The notes beneath the pieces are model-generated. The model saw only the letters and a program-made list of their open reading frames with translations, searched no databases and was not told where the DNA came from. From positions 1 to 64,000 of the forward strand of contig RCAB01000063.1 in the NCBI GenBank assembly GCA_003640385.1: a stretch of DNA of 64,000 bases. Direction: 5' to 3'. The DNA is from Setaria digitata (lineage: Eukaryota > Nematoda > Chromadorea > Rhabditida > Setariidae). The position numbers and the translations under genes were made by a program. This document shows, in pieces, positions 13,234 through 27,241 of this stretch (positions are counted from its first letter, which is position 1; every line of letters starts with the position of its first letter).

Positions 13234-16200
13234 TTAATCTTTGCTAAGCGAAGAAAGAGAAGCAAATATTAAAAATAACAGGAATGTACCAAGCAGATCG
13301 CCAAGAGCAGTTAAATATGGTATCGCAGCATAATCTGGATCCACCTGTAGTGACCACAGAAATGCAACGAGCAACTGACATACATACAGTAATAACAAAA
13401 CCTGAAAATTCACTATCTTCAGTCTCAACTCTTCTAGCACAAAACTTAACTTCCTTCTTATATTGCTTTTAAAATAACTGAATAAATACCCCTAAAATAA
13501 GTTTAGACTTTTAATGTGAATTAAGCATCCTGTTCTCTTTTTTGGCAAATAAAAATGTGTAGCATCCTACTTGATAGTAGTTAGGTTGACCAGCTAGTAG
13601 AAGCGAAATAACCAATAATCGCAGAATCAAATTAGCCCTCATTATGTTAGAAAAACGAATCTCTCAACCAACCTGTACTAGTGCTGCACAAATATAAATA
13701 CTAGTGAAAAGTAGTCCGGACGGTAGACTACTGCTCTTGTGCAAAATCTGTATCACCCAATTGAAAAAGATATGACAAGGAACGACAAACAACAGTAACA
13801 CACGGGCTGAATGTGTATCCGTATCTAAAAATCAATTTTTACAAACCCTGTTCGAAATTTCAGCAGAAGTAATGAGCGTAAACACTCACAGGAACAACAT
13901 CAGAAAACTTCCTGATGTGTTAAGACTGATTAATTTCCAAATTTGTGATGAAGTACACTGTCACATCTAAAGAAGCTTGGGAAAAGGTTAATTTGAAAAA
14001 GAACAGAAGTCATAAAAACAGATTACCATTAGAAAAGAATGCTCGTTTAAAGCTAAGATGACTTGCTAAATTCCTTTTTAAACATCCAAATGAAAAAGAT
14101 TGGTGATAGAACGTAGCAAGGCGACTAGCTTGAATAGCTGCAAGATTACCACCAACTCCTGCAAAAGTACGAGTCCTTAAAAAAAAGCAGCTTTTTAAGC
14201 TCAACTTCGATCCTGTATTTTCCATGTAATACTGTTAAGAATAGAATGGAAGAAAAAACAGATAGATAGAAAAATAAAAAATTAGGTAAAATAGAAGACG
14301 CTGCTCGCGTTCTGTACAAGGAATATAGAAAGGGGAAGGAAAACAAATGAATTGGTGATAAGCTGCATGTAAGAGCTTACCATTTATAACAGGTTGAAAG
14401 ACAGCAATTTTTGGAAATCGTTTGATAGCACTTTCCAGTATAAAACCGCCAGCACTACTTATCAACATGCTCAGTATAATGGGTAACCAACCATTTTCCA
14501 GTACATCAGTAGTACCTTCATCCTTTCGCGCCACATGAGCCCAAAATGGTGCTACCATCATAAATGTTACAATAACACCAACATTGAGCCACGTTTCATC
14601 AAGATGTGCTTGAAGAAATACCGAGCCTACAATAGTTCTTCAGTGAAAGCTTGGAAAAGAATTAAAATAGGAGAAAATTAATAGCAAATTAAAGCCACCA
14701 ATAAGCAAGATTAATTAAAATAAAAAGATATCCGCGCTTTATCTATCAAGTAATCTTTATTTTTAAAATATTTTTGTCATCTTCCCCACCTTATTCTTTT
14801 CACATGTATGATTAAATGTAATCTTCACAAAAAAATACATAAAAATTTTACGAACCAAACATCCGACTACCACCACCTAGTTGTACATCCTACCCTCCAC
14901 AAGAAAGGAAAAATTGAAATCCTCTTGAAGAAAAAGCTTCCAAATCCAAATTCCTGCCACAATTTAGATATAAGAAACAGATAGTAAGCAAATTCATTCC
15001 GAAAAATAATATTCCTTAGTGCTATTAAATTCGAGTTGACAGTTACCTAGCAGAGAGAGAGTTCCTAGGGTTGTAAGATCACCCAAAGAGGCGGCAATTG
15101 GTGTTGCAACATTGTCAGGATTTATAAGAAAATTTCGCGAAATTAAGACGACACTGATCATCACCGTACTAAGTATGAATGATGCTAAAGATGCTGTTGT
15201 TAGACTGCTTGCACATAATAAAGCGGCATGAGACCAATCAATCTAAAAAAATTACATTTACTGAACAGAAAGCAAAGTAACCGTTTACATTAATTTTTAA
15301 TCAACAAAGGTTCACGAGCATCTCATATCACTCGATTGATATTACGAATATTAACAAGCTATGATTAAAAACTATTTAATTAAGTAAAAATAAATGTATA
15401 TCTTGTTCTTATCCAAGGAAAGAAAAATGGGTTCTGAGAAATAATAGCCGCAACACAAATAAACTGAAGCTAAACATAAATAATCTCCAAATACTACCTA
15501 TCTTCATTTTTGTTCTTTTTCAATTTTATCTTGTTTCTACTTTGCAAGTGAATATAAAAATGGCATATGTTTTATCCATATCCATTTTCCGTCGCAATAC
15601 ATTCGATGGATATGAGTGGGAATAAATAACTAAACTACCAAATGAACCATTTTTTTTTCCAAATATTTTAATCAATTCCACTTTCTTTGTAGGATTGAAT
15701 GGTAATTTCTCGAAAAAAAAAAAAAAAAAAAAAAAATACATGTCATTTCCAAACTTAACAGAATCACCTGCCCTTTTGGTATCCATGCAAGTATAATAGC
15801 AAAACCAGAAGCAAGAAAGGCAACAACAATGGCTTGCACTTGAATGAGGGCTAAGTTCGCAAAAATAACCATTCGCAGACTTTCACTTGAATCCATTCGC
15901 CCCATGTTGGCCTGAAACAGCGATTTCAAAAGATATTTACTTGGCTTACGTACATAAATAACTTAAAAGTGAAACTCTGACAAACGAAATAAACGCACTT
16001 GAACTTACTGTGGAAATATTTTAATCTCAAAGCTTAACCGCAACAGGAAACATCAAATAAAATAAAATAAAATAAAAAAAAGAAAAAAGAAACAGCAACT
16101 GGAAAAAAAGAGGATGTGCGGGGTATTTTCAGCATGCGATTCTCCATAATGCTCTGAGAATGACGAAAGGATTTACAAACGTACCAACGTGGATAATCTA

Positions 16201-18084
16201 GATGCAAAAGTCATTTCGAGATTTCCTTTCAATCCAAGTAATGCGGGCACCAAAATAAACGTTTCAGGTACCTGTAAAAATCGTGGAAAAAAAGTAAAAT
16301 TTTCCGAAACACTATGAAATGAAAGCAAAATAAGTAGATCTAGGAATGTGAAGCAACAGAAGATATACCTCGATAAACAGATTCCAGTGTTGTACAATAT
16401 CAAGAACAAATCCAGCGAAAACCATACCAAGGCCAGCGGGAATGAAGGGGAATAGTATCTGGAATAGGAAGTAAAAATTTGGGAGACATGAGAAAAAAAA
16501 AAAAGTGAAATGAGCAGCAATTTTCATATCCCATGTAAGAAGGTAACAAACGAGACTTTAAAATTAAAATCAGGACAGAACAATTTCATTTAAATAAACT
16601 AGTGGGATAAAAAGTTGTACTATCATCAATCCACACCTGTAAAAACAAACTACACGAAGATTCAGTAGACATGCTTGAGTCAAGAACGTTTGTATGAGCA
16701 AAACTAAAATCTTCATCTGAAGCAGCCTGTATGCTTTCACCACTACTGAAACACAACATAGCTATACAACATGTAACTGAGCACAACCTGTTTCTTCTTT
16801 ACTAGTTTGTTTTAAATCTACTCTAGTTGATAGTAAAAGAAATCTAAAGCAAAATCAAGGACTAAATAAAGCGAAAATTATTCCACACAGAAACGTCTAC
16901 AAATGATACAGAACTATTTACGCAATGAATCTTCAGAACAAATCCACGATGTCCGCAAAGGACATTATTTGACGCAAACAATTTTTAAAATGCAAGACAA
17001 CCCAAGGGACTGTTACTGATCAACTGTTAGAAGGTGAAAGGAAGAAATCCATGTTAGAAATCGGGCGGTTAGCATACTGTCAAAAATTTCGAAGTAAAAA
17101 ATACCTAAAATCAGGGTTCGCCTCATCTTTTGCAGCCTTTAAATTTAATAATTTCCCCATCTCTTTTAATATCGGTATTGAATCAACTTCAACATCACTG
17201 CCTAATTCACTTTCTGTCAGATCGTTCTCATAACATGATGGACCATCAAATGATTGAGTAGCCACATCATTTAATTCGAATTTCATCCCCAAACCGTCCA
17301 ACTCCTAAAATTTACATTTTTATACACTTCGAAATCCATTATGCTGAAAAAAGAAAACATTATGAATCAGAATTCCTCTCCATAATTACTGAATAAACTA
17401 CTGAAAGCATTTATCTCTGCACATTAATAACAAGAAGGGAGAAGAATTACAATTTTTCCACCACAAAGGAACAATTTACTAACACCACCAACATTCGTAA
17501 TATCCATCTCCTTGTTCTCGCTTCGGAATCGTCGTCTTTTCACTTGAGATGCTTGAGATAATAATTCGTGTTCATCATACTGGTAGTGTTTTCTGTTCAG
17601 CTTCAAATAAACTGTTCGTAGTCATTACAGCTTAATGGAAAGGACTGTGAAGCATTAATTAAAAGTGCACAAAACTACACATCAACTTCAAATTGCACTT
17701 TTAATTTATCATTCTCATTCTTCCTATTTTAACATTTTTTCTCAGTTCCTTATTTATTAACAGCGACCTTAGAACAGTTTTTAGCTGCTTACACAACATC
17801 ATATGAAAGGATGCTTCATCCAGTTATCATTCGATATTATCATCATCCTAAACCTTATCAATTCTTATCGTCTATATATTGCCACAAACAATGTTAAGTG
17901 ATTTGGCTGAAAGGAAGTAATCCAGTAAAGATAATTCCTGAGTCCATCAATAAAGTGTGAAAGATGAAGTAGACAATCCTTACATGCAAAACTTTCATCC
18001 TGCTCAATATCTCACAGTATTTTCAACATTATATTTTTCAAAATAAACATACATTTCCGCTAGTTCCATCCATTGACCATGCAT
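13234..18084 (-). CDS. SLC41/MgtE-family magnesium transporter
   Basis: Membrane divalent-cation (Mg2+) transporter with two MgtE-like halves. Twelve exons, 5' to 3': 18084-18053, 17592-17451, 17304-17105, 16745-16637, 16458-16369, 16271-16185, 15911-15768, 15242-15047, 14626-14381, 14158-14027, 13824-13673, 13401-13234, giving 565 residues. The first about 160 residues are a soluble acidic, Ser-rich region. Half 1 carries [38 protein letters not shown] and [19 protein letters not shown]. Half 2 carries [17 protein letters not shown] and [19 protein letters not shown], the tandem signature of SLC41A1-3. The first exon (32 bases) is inferred from a trans-splice-like tttcag, an ATG, a GTATGT donor and matching phase; it is the weakest part. 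Paralogue number within SLC41 cannot be assigned. Divergent from the RNF141-type gene. Confidence 0.88.
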
Positions 18085-18751
18085 TCCTGAAATACCAAAT
18101 GAGTATACATAATAGTAATATCAACAGAACGATTGCAATGAATTACGAAATATGCCGATCGTGACTGTTCCTTTCCACTCGTTTTAGCCCTTCCACTTGT
18201 GAACTTCCATTAGAGAAAAACGAACGCTACATCCGTAAAATTCCGAGCTGGTGTTTAGCCTTGCCACGTTTTTCGCGGAAAAGCGGGTCGTTCAAGAAAA
18301 GCATTTCCAGGACGTTTGTGGGAGGTCAGTTGTTTCGTTAGTGTTGGAGGAGAAAAAGGTAACCGTTGTGGATGGTAAACAGAAACTATTTTGATAAGTA
18401 TCAAGCCTGGCAAATTTCAGAAATCGTAGAACAACAAAAGTTTCTAGACTTGCGTTGCTAACTTAATCAGAATTTGATCTCATTCGAAAATGTAATACTT
18501 CGAAACTTCTATTTTTTTTTTTCATTCTGCTATTATTCGTCAACTATTACATGTGCTCATTGTCAGATAAAAATTACATGTGTTTGCTAATGAAGCTAAT
18601 AGATAAATATAGATATTTATTTATATAGAAATATATAGAATATATAGAACTTATAGAATTTCTTAAATGAACATATTTTCATCACTGGATAGACGGTAGA
18701 CTTTTTTAAATGTATACATGGCTAATAGATTAATGATTTGTTTTTAGCAAA
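18085..18751. promoter_or_regulatory. Shared head-to-head upstream region (SLC41 / RNF141)
   Basis: The start codons of the two genes point away from each other across 667 bases. The part from about 18160 to 18370 is clearly richer in G+C than its AT-rich surroundings and lacks long open frames, consistent with a common promoter. No defined transcription-factor sites are claimed. Confidence 0.45.
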
Positions 18752-20062
18752 ATGGGACAAGAACGGAGCATATTTTCGAGGAAGTCACGAAATACAATTG
18801 AAATGTTATCCATGACGTGGGTGCAATTTGTTAAGCTTATTTGCGAGCTGAATGACAGGTTAATTAATCAGTTGGGGATTATGCAAAACTCATAAGTCAT
18901 CAGCAGTTTTGCTACGTTTTATTACGTTTCCCTCCATTAACGGTGCATCTCCTTTCTGGAACGCTCAAATAGGACATCCAACTGGATACGACAGTTTTGC
19001 GAGGATCAGTATTCAAGGAAAAGATCGGGTTTCTGGAAATTCTTATCCAAAAGAAAAGGTATTTAATTTAAAGATTTTCAGATGTGCTAAATTTGTTGAT
19101 CCAGATGGAAGGTATCTGTTGTTTGCTATTAAAAAAGGCAGTGCTAATACGTTGCTTTGGAAAATGACTGTTAGGATTTGCACACTGAAAGTAAGCATCG
19201 CTTTATCTATCTATCTTTATTCTTTTGATAAGTCAGGAAATTAGATGCAAATTTATCATACTCATATGCGCAAGTTGAGTTGGATTTTAGCCAGGCATCA
19301 CGAGTTGGTCCATTATTTTGCAGCGGGAACACCCTGATGGATTGAAATTCAAATTTTGTGAAGAAAGAAACAATCTAAACATTATCTTTTTTTTTTTAAT
19401 TCTAATCTTTCTGTGCGGTTGTTTGAAATTTAATTTAGTTTGAAATTAGTTTGAAATTCGATAATAGATTTAGATTAATGCGAGGTCGGCAGATTCGTAT
19501 CGTGTATTTACATTTGGGCAATTTCTGAGCCTTCAGAAATCGTTGTGTTATCTGCTCAGAGATGTAGCTGGTGAAACAGATGGAGCAATACTTCAAGAAC
19601 GGGTTTTTGATACATACATAGACAGGTCAGAAAGCACCTATCCATTTTTTTTTTTTTTCAGATAGTGTTGTTTGTACTATGATTGCAAGTAATTTTAAGT
19701 ATACATAGGAGGAGTGATTTTGGCAGTAAGCTCTAATTTTTTGATATCTAATACTGTCAAGAATAGCTTCTCATTGTTTTTACATCATTGTCTTTAGGGC
19801 TCTTACCACAAGTGAATGCATAATATGTATGGAACGTGAACCAGATGTAGTACTGCCCTGTGTGCATTCTTTCTGCTCGGCATGTATTGAACAGTGGAAA
19901 GCAATGGAGAAGGATTGGTGTCCACTTTGTCATCATCCTTTACAACTTGATGGGAGTGACTCTTGGGTAATTCCAGATGTTATTGAAAGTGGTGAATTAA
20001 GAAATTATTTAATGTCTTTAACGAAATCTGATGGAACCAAGAGCTCAAAGTGTTTGCGATAA
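18752..20062 (+). CDS. RNF141: RNF141-like RING-finger protein
   Basis: Probable E3 ubiquitin ligase. Four exons: 18752-18858, 19082-19190, 19474-19625, 19798-20062, giving 210 residues; vertebrate RNF141 is about 230. The C3HC4 RING is complete: Cys130, Cys133, Cys144, His146, Cys149, Cys152, Cys164, Cys167. Family-specific features include MGQ at the N-terminus (a possible N-myristoylation site), an ELND motif in exon 1 and the SWVIPD segment after the RING. An acceptor-like tttttag lies 4 bases before the ATG. The start is supported by that acceptor and the conserved MGQ. Substrates are unknown from sequence. Confidence 0.88.
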
Positions 20063-21866
20063 ATATTTCAGTCAACTTTTTTTTGACAAGCTTTTACTGG
20101 GGAAACAGTAACATTTGAAAGCAAATCTTGCCTCGTAAAAATATGAGGCCGATTAGAAAATTTATAAAATAGCTTCTTTATTGAATCTCATTCGCTTACT
20201 TGGGAATACGGTACAGAGATTTCACTGCTTGGTATGATTATATACATTTCGCTCATTTAGAATTTCTTTTTATTCCAAGACAAAGAAAGCATATATAAGC
20301 CTATAACGAATGGAAATATCAATTTTTTTATTATTAGCATTGGTACTTAGCAACTTATGTGCTATGTAAATTCTTCGAGTTTTTTCAAAATTGATTGTGT
20401 GAGCATACAAGGAGAGCCATTATAGATTGCCATATTTTCACTGAATTTGTAATTTACCAAACCATTCAGAATTGTATTATGCTGTATTTGATGATACGTT
20501 CACATGCATTCTATTAACATCACTGTCGAACACTGCTAATTGTAAATGAAATACTTTCTGTATTGTTATGGTCGTTAGCTAATTGCAGTGATCGGATTTG
20601 ATTTTTCAAATTGGACTTAGGACAAAAAACTCAAATTTTCCAGTTAAACAGAAAGATTATATGAACTGAAAGTATCGTAATGTTTGGTACCGAATTTAAT
20701 CTCATTTTCGGTTAAGTCTTTGGATTAGATTCGTATAATGAGATGAAAGCGAAAGCTAAAGGAATAGTGTTTATAGCGTAACACTGTAATTTGTTCATTT
20801 TGCACATACAGTGTGTTGAAATCAGTGGTAGTAGTGATTCAGGCGTTTAATCTGCTGATAAGTTCAATTTGGATCCTAAAAGACATTAGTTCAGTGCATC
20901 ATTCACTGTCATCCACGGAAAAACAATTTTGGGAAATTAATCTTTTAATCACCACCATTTACAAGCTTAAAATGCGTGCTTCCACTCATTTCATAGCATT
21001 AGTTTTCCTAACGTTTTGTCATCTAAAGATTTCCCTTTGGAGTCCAAACACTATTACTCGTTTTGGAAGCTGCTTCCAATTTCAGAATAAGTAGTACCAA
21101 TACTGGGAGTTAAATAACTCAGTAATAGCCCATAATTAAAGCGTTTAAAAAACTAGGAACAAACTAGGGTAAAAAAATGAAGTTTTTGTCGCAGTAAAAA
21201 TGTAATAGTAGTTTCAGTTTCGCACTCATAGATGCTTTGGAACTAATTTAGGAAATTAAAAGCTTCATTACATTCAGGTACTGTAATTAAAATCTCAATT
21301 TTCGTTATTCAATGACAGAACAAAAAAAAAGGCCACATCTAACCAATCCAGAAATATTCATAGAAATCTGTGCTTTGTTGCGTATTTCTAAAGAAGTCAA
21401 TAACAATAACATTTTAGTTTTGGATATGTTATCTACCATGCATACGTAAAGGTAAACATTTCTTTTGAAATTTGATTTGAAAATGATTATTACTATGCAT
21501 TAATTTTGGAAATTAAACTTGTGAAACGTTATTTATAATATTAATATGACTTAATATAATTTCTATATAAACAACGGATTTATCATTTTATCTATTGCGA
21601 TGTAATGAAACTAATTTAATTATCCTTTTCGTATTCTTCTACAAAGTTAGAGCATTGAAAAGAAAAAAAAAAAAAAAAAAACCGGTCAGTATCTTAATTA
21701 ATCTCAACTTCCCTGCTCGATCATTTTGAATCTATAGATTTTTTTTGCTTCCAAAAATTTAAAAGTTTCCAATAATAATGATAATGAGTTTTGTACAGTA
21801 AACTAGTCATGTGTAGAAAGAAGTAAAAGAACTAAATGTATCATGAGCATTGTGATTCAAATGCTT

Positions 21867-21900
<34 letters not shown>

Positions 21901-22697
21901 AAAAGAAAGAAAATGAAATAATTTTAAACACGACCAAAAAATTTTTTTAATCAGAAACTATGTTGTTCATCATTTTGATTGTTCTTATTTGCATAATTAT
22001 AAACTTTTGATCGACACAACCAACGAATTCTGTTTCATTACCTCCACAAGTTTTTTATAATTTTTTTTTTTTTTTTTTACCGACATAACTTATGGAAGAA
22101 TAAAAATTTTGATGATTTATTCTGTTTTGAAATATGTATGCAAAATATAATACGTTAAACTATTTCTTTGATAAATTTCAAAAGAAGAAAATAGTACGAA
22201 TTATCAGGCTCAGCCATTTTTTTTTTTTTTTTTTTGATAGACATAGAAAAGACAAGACACTCCTGTAAAAGATTTAGGAATGGAGCTTCATTTGGGGTTA
22301 AAATTCTAATTTTTTAATTAAAGTCATACACAAAATGTATATACGGCTCTTCTTTTTGCATTTGTTTAGTAAAAAAGATGATTAGAGCAAGGAGTAAAGA
22401 AAATATCACTTTCAGGTAGTTTTAAAGACGTCATCTGGAACCTTAATTTTCGAAATTACCTAATTATGGTTAGCCATCTTTCCCGAGATCTAAATTAACT
22501 TTCAATTATAAATGGTTGCAATTTATTACTTTAACGAAAATTACAGCACTAAACATAGTAACATAGCAACATCAGGGTTTAACAATGATAGCAAAAGGTA
22601 AGTTTAGGAATGTTCGATAAAGTAGGGGTTGACCAAAACTGTTACTGCTTCAATAATTGGATCTGTCTGCTACTCCTTTTATAAATAAAATATTTTG

Positions 22698-22746
<49 letters not shown>

Positions 22747-23850
22747 NAAAAAAAAAAACATATGTCATACATTTCATGAACTTTGGCAAAGTGAACAACA
22801 AAAGATAAATTTGGAATCAAAATCAGAAAACGGATCCATCCATGTAAAAAAGTTTTTACTTCCTTTATTTTCTCCCAATTAGATTAAGTTTAGAACTAAG
22901 AAGATTTTAATTTTTTTTTTTTTGTTTGCAAAATAATTTAAAATTAAGAAGGGCAATCTTTATCATATATACAAGTGACGGTCCTCCGGAGAATCCGTGG
23001 TGCACCACACATCATCCTGTTGATCAAACTGATTATTATCGCTAATACCAATTATAGTATTCTCATTTTGAAAATTTCGAGTGCAACAAAATTGAGAATT
23101 TCAGTAGAGATCTCATTAGCTTGAATGATTCACAAAATATTTTATACTCTATAGATACAGATAAACAATAACAAAGTGGGACAGAATCCTGAGATCATGG
23201 CTAGTAAATTGAGGAGTGGAAACCGACAATGCACCAGTATATCTTATGTAAAAACTTATATAAAACCAGTAATAATCACTAAATAGTACGATTCAGCTTT
23301 ATAAAAGCAGGAAAATATAAATTCAAATAGGAAAAGCATCACCCAGTGGGTGACTGGACAAACACACAGATGTGTTATAATATAAGATAAAACGAAATGC
23401 AGAGTATCTGCATGAAGAAAGATAAAACAACATACTAGAGAATAGACAATTACTCAAAACATTGTTTAAATACTACTAATTCATCAAATCAATGGTCAGG
23501 TAATGGGATAGAATCAATCACAGTTTTCTAATCGCTTAATGTCTTACAATGCTAAGCGATTGGAAAAAAAGATGAGGTCACAAATACGGATAATGGGATG
23601 GGGCAGATGAAGAGGTCGCGGCAAATATCGTATTAACGATTTCATGGAGTTGCTGTGGCATCTACAATAATTTTCATAAACTGCACCAAAATTTACAATT
23701 ATTACTAATGCAATATAACCATATCGCTATAGCGGCATATGAACTGAAAGAATAAATAGAAAAATAAATTAATGAAAGTACTAAAATATCACCAACTACA
23801 GCTACCATTAGGACACCACACCTAACCACCACCGGCAAGAGACTAGAAGT
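20063..23850. other. Intergenic region, RNF141 to the TBRG1-like gene
   Basis: Contains the 3' flanks of two converging genes, homopolymer runs (poly-A near 21661-21680, 21869-21898 and 22701-22758; poly-T near 22060 and 22218) and no gene model that could be supported. The 93-codon open frame near 20813 starts at a non-ATG codon and shows no recognised domain. Confidence 0.55.
22701..22758. repeat. Poly-A tract with an ambiguous base
   Basis: An A homopolymer of nearly 60 bases, interrupted by one N at 22747, which suggests an unresolved base or length in the assembly. Confidence 0.95.
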
Positions 23851-26800
23851 TTAATTAGAGGTGACTTTTTTTTCTCTGCGGTCAGTAGGAGTACGTTTAG
23901 CTGAAAGCTGACGACGCATATTGCTTTTCATTTTGCACTTCTCACCCTCCTGAACAACGGTGTTGTCAAGCATCACCTTCGACATGTATTCTTGGTTACG
24001 TGAAGCTGGCTCCGGTGTTTCGACCCGAGACATCTGGAAATAGCTATTCTGCTCCACTAAACTGCCAAAATTCTATAATAGATCGACATTATCTAAAGCA
24101 CTACAATTATAAAAAATATTGCAAGTATTCAGGAATTTCTCCTGCTTCCAATTTTTTTTATGAAGGTACATAAATGTAGTTTATTTCCAGTTAGGAAATG
24201 AAACGAAATTTTGCAAGAACTCACTGATGCACTCGTATTTGGAGAAGCAGCGCCACTGGAAACAAGAGTTTTATCAGAATCATCACTTTCATAATTTTCG
24301 ATATCACCAGTTGGCAAACCTCCTTCTACACCACATGCTCCTGATGTTGGGATCGGCTGCGATTCGTTCGTTTTTGCAGCGCGAGCAGCAGCTTGCTACA
24401 TGAGGAAGGAAGAATGAAAGATCCGTTAAATGAAATAGCAATTTTATTTGAAAATTAAATGAAAATTAAATGAAAAAAAAAGTTGACAGCTAAATATAGC
24501 TGTCAAACATTTTTTTTCTTTTTTTTTAAAGAATACCTTCTTAAGCTTAGTTTGAATCCTACGAATTCGATTACGTTCATGATGCTGTAATCGTTTTGCC
24601 AAAATTCTACAAAATATAACTTCAATTAATTTGTCTACCTCAAAGAGGCAATTTAATTTTTGATATTTTACTCCTGGTGCACGGAAACAAAATGAAGCAT
24701 ATTCATTTTGCAGGAGCAAATTTTATTTTTGCCTTGCTTCAATAAAAAAGAAAAAGGCTGGAGCAGAACTTCAGAAACTTAATTTCGCATATACTTCACT
24801 TAAGCGCAATCACCTTCGTTCTTCCATTACTGTTCGAATACGTTGATTCAAACGTGACACTTCATCACACAGTGCGCCGTTTTTCTACAAAACAGAAACC
24901 AAAATAGAACAGCATAAAAATTGAATTTTTGAAATTTCTTTTTGAAATGATTGAAGATAATAAAGAAAAGGATGCAATAATCGAAAATACATTGATAAAT
25001 TAAATTACTTGAAAAAAAAAAAGAAAAAAAAAACATACAATAACAAGCGATTCGACAAGTCGCTTCATGAAGTAAAGTTTACGAACATAATGAGCCTCAT
25101 GTGTGTAGGTAGCTATTTCATCATCAACCTGCGTCATTACCTCATGTAGCGACTCAGCAGGATGACTGCCATTTCCTTAATCATTATGTTCAAATTATGC
25201 TTCCGATGATTAGGCATATATGATGTGCACAAAACAGTGGTACAAATACTTTAAAATAAACATATTTTAACATGACAAATAGAGAAAAAAAAAAAAATGA
25301 AAAAAGGAGAGTGGTGGCAAGCGAAATTAGATGTCTATATACAGTGATTTTCCTCTCTTGGAAATATTTATAAGCTATTTTTTTTAAAATAGCTTACCAA
25401 AAAAAAAAAAAAAAAATGAATTGGAAGTTTTGAATTGTTATGAAAAAAAGTGCAAATCTTCGAAGAGCTAAGAGGATTTTTATTATTCTTCTAATAATAC
25501 AAATGCCTAACCAGCAAGCAAAGGTTGTGTTGCGACCAAGTCAGATGTATTAGACATCATTGTTAATTCTGAACCACTGACAGAAGAAATTGACTGGGTG
25601 AGAAGTGGTTCAGTGGTCGGTAAAGAGAAAGAGTTATTACTAATTTGAATAGCAAATGCTTTTTGTCCATTAGAAGGATCCATCCTAACTTCATTTTTTG
25701 AGCAGTCTTCCATTGCCTAAATACACTTTTTTTTTTCTTTTTTCTTTTTTTTTTTTTTTTTTTTTTAAAGCGATCTTTCAATGCAGAAGAAAATCGACCA
25801 AAAACCAACAGTACAATGATAAATAAGGCTTATTCTTCAGGTCTACACAATTTGGATGACAAGGGTAAACAAAAAAAAAAAAACTTTTAAATTGCCGTAA
25901 CAGTAATGCACAAATTGGCTTAAAGGTAATCGATGTATTAAATATGCTAAATTATCACAATTACCTGTGATGCATTGATGGAAACGGTATTGTTCGCAGT
26001 GCGAATAAACTGCCAAGGTGGCGGCTTCTCGTCGGCACTTCGAGGGACATCTTTTCCATTTCCTGTATCTGCCACATCGATACGAGACTAGAATTAAACA
26101 GGAAACTGAATAAGTACCTTTAATCATGATCGAACAAAACAAAATATTTTTACAGATAAAACCTTACAATCCAAAAAATGATCGATACCATTACAAACTC
26201 TAAACTGTGTTCAACTTAAGCTATCAAGGAAGCTAAATAAAGTCGAATATTTTTGAAAATACATTTGCGATAATAACCTGCTTAGGAAGACCAGCGATTC
26301 CATGAATAGGCAAAACATGGTCACTTTCTGTAATAATTTGCTGTGTGGCTGGCTCTGACTGTGTTCCAAGTACAGTGACACGAACCTGTGAAGCTGACAT
26401 CATCGAGTGATTTCTAAAAACTAGCCGAATGGATTAAAAAATAGTTTATAACTAAACATATATAACAAGGACGTTTGAAAATCTGAGCGAGAGCAGTAGT
26501 CATAGAGGAATTCATTATTCATTTTTTTTTCCAACAAAAAAATTGATGGCAAAGGTAACTGAGAGCAATTTTTTTTTTCAGGAATTTCTCTTTTTTATTT
26601 TTTCTTTTTTTTTAGCACAATCGCGACTGAGAAGTATAAAAGTTTCGAAATTAATGAAAACGAACATAAAATATGAGAGAAACTCCTGAAACAAGCACAA
26701 AACGAACAACAAAAAAAGGATGAAGATATTGGCAACATAATTTGAAATGAACAGGTGGAGGCATTATTCAACCTAGCAAACCATCTGGTGACAGAAAAGA

Positions 26801-27204
26801 AATACCAAGGTTTTTCAAATTAATAAGTTATCGTTCTTCCACGTCTCTTTCCTTACATCATTTTAACTGATATAGTTCCTCATAATAAGAGAAACTGTGC
26901 GTCAAGTAACGGCACCAACTCTTAAGATAGCATACAACTATCATCATAAGTACTACATTTAATTGTTAAGCCAATAATTTCTGATAACAATTTCTACTAG
27001 TACCACATTTCGCATCTATGGCCATCAAAGCTATTAATTTCTGCATCTATCAAATTTAAGAAATTTGAAAACTTCTGACGAACAAACATTTTTTGATATG
27101 TTAAAATAACTCAGAGAACATCACCAACCTATGCAAAACGATGACACATCAGACATTTTTCTGCCTTCTTCTTTCAAGCAAACATACTACACAAAATGTT
27201 TCTT

Positions 27205-27241
<37 letters not shown>

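Noticed and set aside
13560..13662. Minus-strand segment that could be an extra SLC41 exon (hydrophobic, ends in a possible donor)
   Set aside because: Family alignment runs directly from the exon ending at 13673 (ALVQ) to the exon starting at 13401 (VLLLLYV); an insertion here would disrupt a membrane span.
18909..19244. 111-codon open frame in the RNF141 gene
   Set aside because: Mostly intron read-through; only 19082-19190 aligns with the family and has correct splice sites and phase.
20813..21094. 93-codon plus-strand frame
   Set aside because: No ATG start, no domain, no splice context; likely chance in the 3' flank.
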